A stretch of 9,224 bases of DNA from Candidatus Faecousia faecipullorum (GTDB taxonomy: Bacteria; Bacillota; Clostridia; Oscillospirales; Oscillospiraceae): assembly GCA_018710805.1 (NCBI GenBank), contig DVJG01000162.1, forward strand, positions 1 to 9,224, read 5' to 3'. The notes below the pieces were generated by a model, which was not told the origin of the DNA, did no database searches, and saw only the letters and a program-made list of their open reading frames with translations. Below, piece after piece: positions 6,709-9,224 of this stretch (position 1 is its first letter; each line of letters starts with the position of its first letter). A program made the position numbers and the translations under genes.

Positions 6709-7923
6709 TCAGTGTTCCATAATAAATTCCCGAGTGGCTTTATGAACGCACATGAGCATCAAAGGGGCGGCGCTCAGAAGGGTTCCAACGATGAACACCA
6801 GATAGACCGGGAAGATGTCGCAGAGAATTCCGTAAATCACGGCGGACAGCGCGGTGCCTCCGATACCCCCCGCACTGAACAGGCCAAGGATGCCGCCCCG
6901 GTTATCCTCCGGCAGAGCAAGGGACAAAGAGGCGCTGAAAATGCCGTTGCCCAGAGTGTTTCCAAAATTGGCGATAAACGCCAGTACGCAGAGTAAGGTA
7001 AAATTCTTGGCAGAAAAATACAGAACACAAAAAACGATATCCATCAGAAATCCGGCGCTTAGAGCAAAAAATCGCTGTTTGGGCGTCAGCCGAATGATTC
7101 CCAGCAAACTGACGCACACAAAAGACGCCGCTGTCTGTACTGCCATAAGATATCCATACATATCCACGGTAAAGCCCTTTTCCATGACAAAGGGGAGCAT
7201 GAGCGAGAGCACGCCGCCGCTTAAAAGGTTTATCAGCAGGCAGCAGGGAATGCCCATCCGCAGAAAAGGGTTCTTTCCAATGGCTTTGAGTCCATTGCCG
7301 AAATCGGAAAATACCCCCCGAAGGGTCACTGCCTCGCCCTGGTGTTTGGTCTTCGGCACGGTGATAAACATTTCGGTCACGGCTGAAATCAAATAGGACA
7401 CGCCGTTGAGGGTGATGATGAGCGGCACCCCGCAGAAGGCAACCAAGGCGCCGCTGAGGGCTTTTCCCACCAGGTTCACAAAGGTCTGAACGCCGGAGAA
7501 AATCGACTGTCCCCGGACCATGTCGTTATGAGGAATGATGTCAATCATAAGCGTGGACACAGCGGGGCTGAAAAACACCGAGCATCCCGAGGCCAGGAAC
7601 GCCGCCAGGAGCACCACGCCAACGCTGAGCTTTCCTACAAGGGCCAGGGCACCGACCACCAGCATAATAATTCCCCGCAGGACATCCATACCCACAATGA
7701 CGGCTTTGCGGTTGCACTTATCAATGATGGTACCGCTGAATGGCATGACGATCATGCTCATGAACATAGATATAGAGGACATGACACCCATAAGGGTATT
7801 GGACCCGGTCATTTCATAGACCCAGAAGCCAATGGCCACGCTGTACAGAAGGTCTCCCAGGCCGCTGACGGTTCCCCCTTGGAGCATCAGAATGAAGTCC
7901 TTGTTCCAGAGTTTTTTCTGCAT
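6709..7923 (-). CDS. MFS transporter, efflux type
   Basis: Major facilitator with 404 aa and about twelve hydrophobic segments, the normal size. The loop between helices 2 and 3 carries the MFS signature in the form GTIIDKCNRK (64-73). Early helices (for example 26-36, 43-62, 74-96) and the second half (about 221-390) are typical of the MFS_3 group that includes MefA-like macrolide and siderophore exporters; the actual substrate cannot be told. I start it at the ATG at 7923 because AAAGGAG lies 8 nt upstream. A longer frame from a GTG at 7941 would place this ribosome site inside the gene. It is divergent from cysK and precedes the LUD gene by 59 nt on the same strand. A strong promoter and two palindromes lie upstream, which suggests regulated expression. 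Confidence 0.9.
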   Translation of the reverse strand: MQKKLWNKDFILMLQGGTVSGLGDLLYSVAIGFWVYEMTGSNTLMGVMSSISMFMSMIVMPFSGTIIDKCNRKAVIVGMDVLRGIIMLVVGALALVGKLSVGVVLLAAFLASGCSVFFSPAVSTLMIDIIPHNDMVRGQSIFSGVQTFVNLVGKALSGALVAFCGVPLIITLNGVSYLISAVTEMFITVPKTKHQGEAVTLRGVFSDFGNGLKAIGKNPFLRMGIPCCLLINLLSGGVLSLMLPFVMEKGFTVDMYGYLMAVQTAASFVCVSLLGIIRLTPKQRFFALSAGFLMDIVFCVLYFSAKNFTLLCVLAFIANFGNTLGNGIFSASLSLALPEDNRGGILGLFSAGGIGGTALSAVIYGILCDIFPVYLVFIVGTLLSAAPLMLMCVHKATREFIMEH

Positions 7924-7931
7924 CTTTCTCT

Positions 7932-7938
7932 CTCCTTT
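7932..7938 (-). promoter_or_regulatory. Ribosome binding site fixing the MFS start
   Basis: On the minus strand, AAAGGAG (7938-7932) stands 8 nt before ATG at 7923. It lies inside the longer open frame that begins with GTG at 7941, and so argues for the ATG start. Confidence 0.8.
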
Positions 7939-7949
7939 CACATGGGGCC

Positions 7950-7978
7950 ACTATATCACAGTCTGAGGCACATGTCTA
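7950..7978 (-). promoter_or_regulatory. Promoter of the MFS gene
   Basis: On the minus strand, TAGACA (7978-7973) is followed after 17 nt by TATAGT (7955-7950), each 5/6 to consensus, with a TG extension upstream of the -10. The leader to the ATG at 7923 would be about 20 nt. The -35 overlaps the left end of the palindrome at 7976-8018, so a protein bound there could block RNA polymerase. Confidence 0.75.
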
Positions 7979-8018
7979 TAAAATGTCGGTTGAAGCTTCT
8001 CTCAACCGGCTTTTATAG
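7976..8018. promoter_or_regulatory. Imperfect 43-bp palindrome, candidate operator
   Basis: CTATAAAA (7976-7983) pairs with TTTTATAG (8011-8018), and CGGTTGA (7987-7993) pairs with TCAACCG (8002-8008), separated by a 3/2-nt internal mismatch and an 8-nt centre. It overlaps the -35 of the MFS promoter and lies in the middle of the divergent region. As no gene ends here, a terminator role is unlikely, and an operator is the simplest reading. Confidence 0.6.
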
Positions 8019-8022
8019 AGGC

Positions 8023-8037
8023 TCAACCATAGGTTGA
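8023..8037. promoter_or_regulatory. Second GGTTGA dyad, candidate operator
   Basis: TCAACC-ATA-GGTTGA is a perfect 6-bp inverted repeat. It uses the same half-site as the palindrome 14 nt to its left and sits about 15 nt upstream of the cysK -35. Four half-sites in 51 nt point to cooperative binding of one regulator that could act on both divergent promoters. Confidence 0.6.
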
Positions 8038-8051
8038 ACTTCATTATTTCA

Positions 8052-8080
8052 TTGATTTCCGGTGCAGCCGACGGTATAAT
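8052..8080 (+). promoter_or_regulatory. Promoter of cysK
   Basis: TTGATT (8052-8057) and TATAAT (8075-8080) are separated by 17 nt. The leader to the ATG at 8111 is only about 25 nt, too short for a T-box or riboswitch, so any control would be at the DNA level. Confidence 0.85.
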
Positions 8081-8110
8081 AGAGGCATCTATTGCTAGGA
8101 GGAATGCGCC

Positions 8111-9043
8111 ATGGGCAAAATCTATTCATCCGCCGACCAGCTGATCGGCAATACCCCCCTGCTGGAAGTGCCCCGGCTCCGGAAAGCCGAGGGCTTGGGA
8201 GCCCGGGTTTTGGTTAAGCTCGAGTACTTTAATCCCGCCGGGTCTGTGAAAGACCGGGTAGGCAAAGCCATGATCGACACCGCCGAGGCGGAAGGAAAGC
8301 TGAAACCCGGCAGCGTCATCATTGAACCCACCTCCGGCAACACAGGCATCGGCCTTGCAGCCGTTGCCGCCGCCAGAGGCTATCGCGTCATCATTGTCAT
8401 GCCGGATACCATGAGCATAGAGCGGCGGCTTCTCATGAAGGCCTATGGAGCAGAGCTTGTGCTTACAGAGGGCAAGCTGGGAATGTCCGGGGCCATCGCC
8501 AGGGCCGAGGTATTGCAAAAGGAGATTCCCGGCAGCATCATCGCCGGACAGTTCGTAAATCCCGCCAACCCTGCTGTTCACAAGGCCACCACCGGACCGG
8601 AGATCTGGGCGGATACCGAGGGACGCGTGGATATTTTTGTCGCGGGCATCGGCACCGGAGGAACCATCACAGGCACCGGGTCCTATCTCAAGAGCAGAAA
8701 CCCCAATGTCAAGGTTGTGGGCGTAGAGCCCGCCGCATCTCCGGTTCTCACAAAGGGGACTTCCGGACCCCACAAAATTCAGGGCATCGGCGCGGGCTTT
8801 GTACCGGAGGTGCTGGATGTCACGGTCTGCGACGAAATTCTGGCTGTCACCGACGAGGATGCCTATGCTGCGGCAAAGAAAATTGCCAGAATTGAAGGCG
8901 TATTCGTGGGTATCTCCTCGGGGGCCTCTCTGTGGGCCGCCATGGAGTTGGCAAAGCGGCCGGAAAATGCAGGCAAAACCATTGTAGCCCTGCTCCCCGA
9001 CGGCGGCGACCACTATCTCTCCACACCAGGCTTTATCGACTGA
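8111..9043 (+). CDS. cysK: Cysteine synthase (O-acetylserine sulfhydrylase)
   Basis: PLP enzyme of 310 aa that makes L-cysteine from O-acetylserine and sulfide in the cytoplasm. The order of motifs is complete: IGNTPL (12-17), the PLP lysine K47 in NPAGSVKDR (41-49), the substrate loop PTSGNTG (73-79), the phosphate-binding glycines GTGGT (181-185), GPHKIQGIGAGF (219-230, the region where the CysE tail docks in the family), the pyridine-contacting serines in ISSGAS (268-273), and the tail PDGGDHYLST (296-305). KIQGIGAGF favours CysK over the related CysM. AGGAGG lies 8 nt before the ATG; an ATG at 8104 is out of frame. The gene ends in tandem stops, TGA TAA. No cysE is adjacent within the window. 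Confidence 0.97.
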   Translation: MGKIYSSADQLIGNTPLLEVPRLRKAEGLGARVLVKLEYFNPAGSVKDRVGKAMIDTAEAEGKLKPGSVIIEPTSGNTGIGLAAVAAARGYRVIIVMPDTMSIERRLLMKAYGAELVLTEGKLGMSGAIARAEVLQKEIPGSIIAGQFVNPANPAVHKATTGPEIWADTEGRVDIFVAGIGTGGTITGTGSYLKSRNPNVKVVGVEPAASPVLTKGTSGPHKIQGIGAGFVPEVLDVTVCDEILAVTDEDAYAAAKKIARIEGVFVGISSGASLWAAMELAKRPENAGKTIVALLPDGGDHYLSTPGFID

Positions 9044-9060
9044 TAAAAAGCCTCGCAGAG

Positions 9061-9086
9061 TTTGCCGCCTAAGGCGGCAAATAATG
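9061..9086. terminator. Hairpin downstream of cysK, with the repeat-type flank
   Basis: A perfect 9-bp stem (9061-9069 with 9073-9081) closes on a TAA loop and lies 17 nt past the cysK stop. It has no U-run on the plus strand, so it is a weak terminator at best. Its layout, a TTTG-GC arm, 3-nt loop, then CAAATAATG, closely follows the hairpins at 42-71 and 9195-9224 although the stem bases differ. It is therefore likely a relative of the repeat hairpin. Confidence 0.5.
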
Positions 9087-9094
9087 TCATAAAA

Positions 9095-9172
9095 ATTTTC
9101 CGCCGGGGCGCACCCCAGGGTGGCCTCTCTTGCTCCTTCGGAGCAATTCACCTTCTGTACCTGGCGGAAAAT
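9095..9172. repeat. Closed multi-hairpin block downstream of cysK
   Basis: ATTTTCCGCC (9095-9104) and GGCGGAAAAT (9163-9172) form a perfect 10-bp outer stem. Inside it lie a small GGGG/CCCC hairpin (9105-9116, loop CGCA) and a perfect 7-bp hairpin (9130-9136 with 9140-9146, loop TTC). The outer 3' arm belongs to the 69-nt repeat unit starting at 9156, so the block and the repeat overlap and may be parts of one larger element. No reading frame of interest is present. Confidence 0.6.
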
Positions 9173-9224
9173 ACTTCTCAGACTGCAAGTGTGGAATTTG
9201 TCCCCTCATGGGGGACAAATTATG
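9156..9224. repeat. 69-nt structured repeat, right copy
   Basis: Second copy of the unit at 3-71, in the same orientation and cut by the window end, so its full length is unknown. Its hairpin pairs 9195-9206 with 9210-9221, has a CAT loop and one T-G wobble next to the loop, and is followed by the same CAAATTATG flank. It sits in the gene-free 181 nt after cysK, as the left copy sits after the permease gene. Confidence 0.85.

Noticed and set aside
7924..7941. GTG start for the MFS gene six codons upstream
   Set aside because: The extra codons contain the AAAGGAG ribosome site of the ATG at 7923.
8081..8110. T-box, S-box or other riboswitch upstream of cysK
   Set aside because: The predicted leader is only about 25 nt and there is no terminator hairpin between promoter and start; the palindromes lie upstream of the -35.
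8126..9151. Minus-strand open frame of 341 codons opposite cysK
   Set aside because: It is the complement of a clear, complete cysK, has no recognisable domain, and would start inside the repeat region.
3..9224. The whole window as a composite transposon bounded by the two 69-nt repeats
   Set aside because: No transposase, integrase, terminal inverted repeats or target duplication is seen; the genes look like ordinary chromosomal functions, and the two copies differ at 6 sites.
9061..9224. CRISPR-like array from the repeated hairpins
   Set aside because: There are only two related hairpins here with irregular spacing, differing stems and no spacer pattern or cas gene.

Overview
The window looks like chromosomal DNA of an anaerobic Gram-positive Firmicute, most likely a gut Clostridia/Oscillospiraceae-type organism. 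This is inferred from strong AGGAGG-type ribosome sites, base composition a little above 50% GC by eye, short intergenic gaps with sigma-A-like promoters, a fermentative D-lactate dehydrogenase, a stand-alone LUD-domain protein, and a long coiled-coil FtsX-type ABC permease of a kind common in that group. The species cannot be named from this sequence alone.

Layout: the left edge (1-164) has no gene and holds stacked hairpins and a 69-nt repeat unit. Next comes a two-gene minus-strand ABC operon: the ATPase (3620-4321) followed by a 1153-residue permease (165-3626), overlapping by 7 nt as ATGGTGA. A separately transcribed minus-strand GtrA-family membrane protein (4449-4865) lies upstream, with its own promoter and terminator. 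It is divergent from a plus-strand D-lactate dehydrogenase (4983-5972), which I start at a TTG codon; this gives 329 aa. That gene converges on a minus-strand LUD-domain protein (6011-6649), and the two share a bidirectional terminator. Upstream of the LUD gene, on the same strand, is an MFS efflux-type transporter (6709-7923). It is divergent from cysK (8111-9043) across a 187-nt control region that holds two dyads built from four GGTTGA half-sites. The right edge (9044-9224) is again gene-free and structured, and ends in a second copy of the 69-nt repeat.

How the genes fit together: the ABC pair is one lipoprotein/lipid- or peptide-type MacB/FtsX export machine with a predicted long extracytoplasmic coiled-coil hairpin. 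LdhA makes D-lactate from pyruvate to regenerate NAD+, and the neighbouring LUD protein belongs to a family linked to lactate use, so the pair may share a theme without being one operon. CysK makes cysteine from O-acetylserine and sulfide. The MFS gene may be regulated from the same intergenic region as cysK.

The part not explained by ordinary gene content is the structured repeat DNA at both edges: a 69-nt unit, 63/69 identical in its two copies, around a hairpin that keeps its fold while loop and stem bases change, plus a sister hairpin with a different stem but matching flank. I see no CRISPR array, transposase, rRNA, tRNA or phage gene, and no convincing new defence or secretion system.
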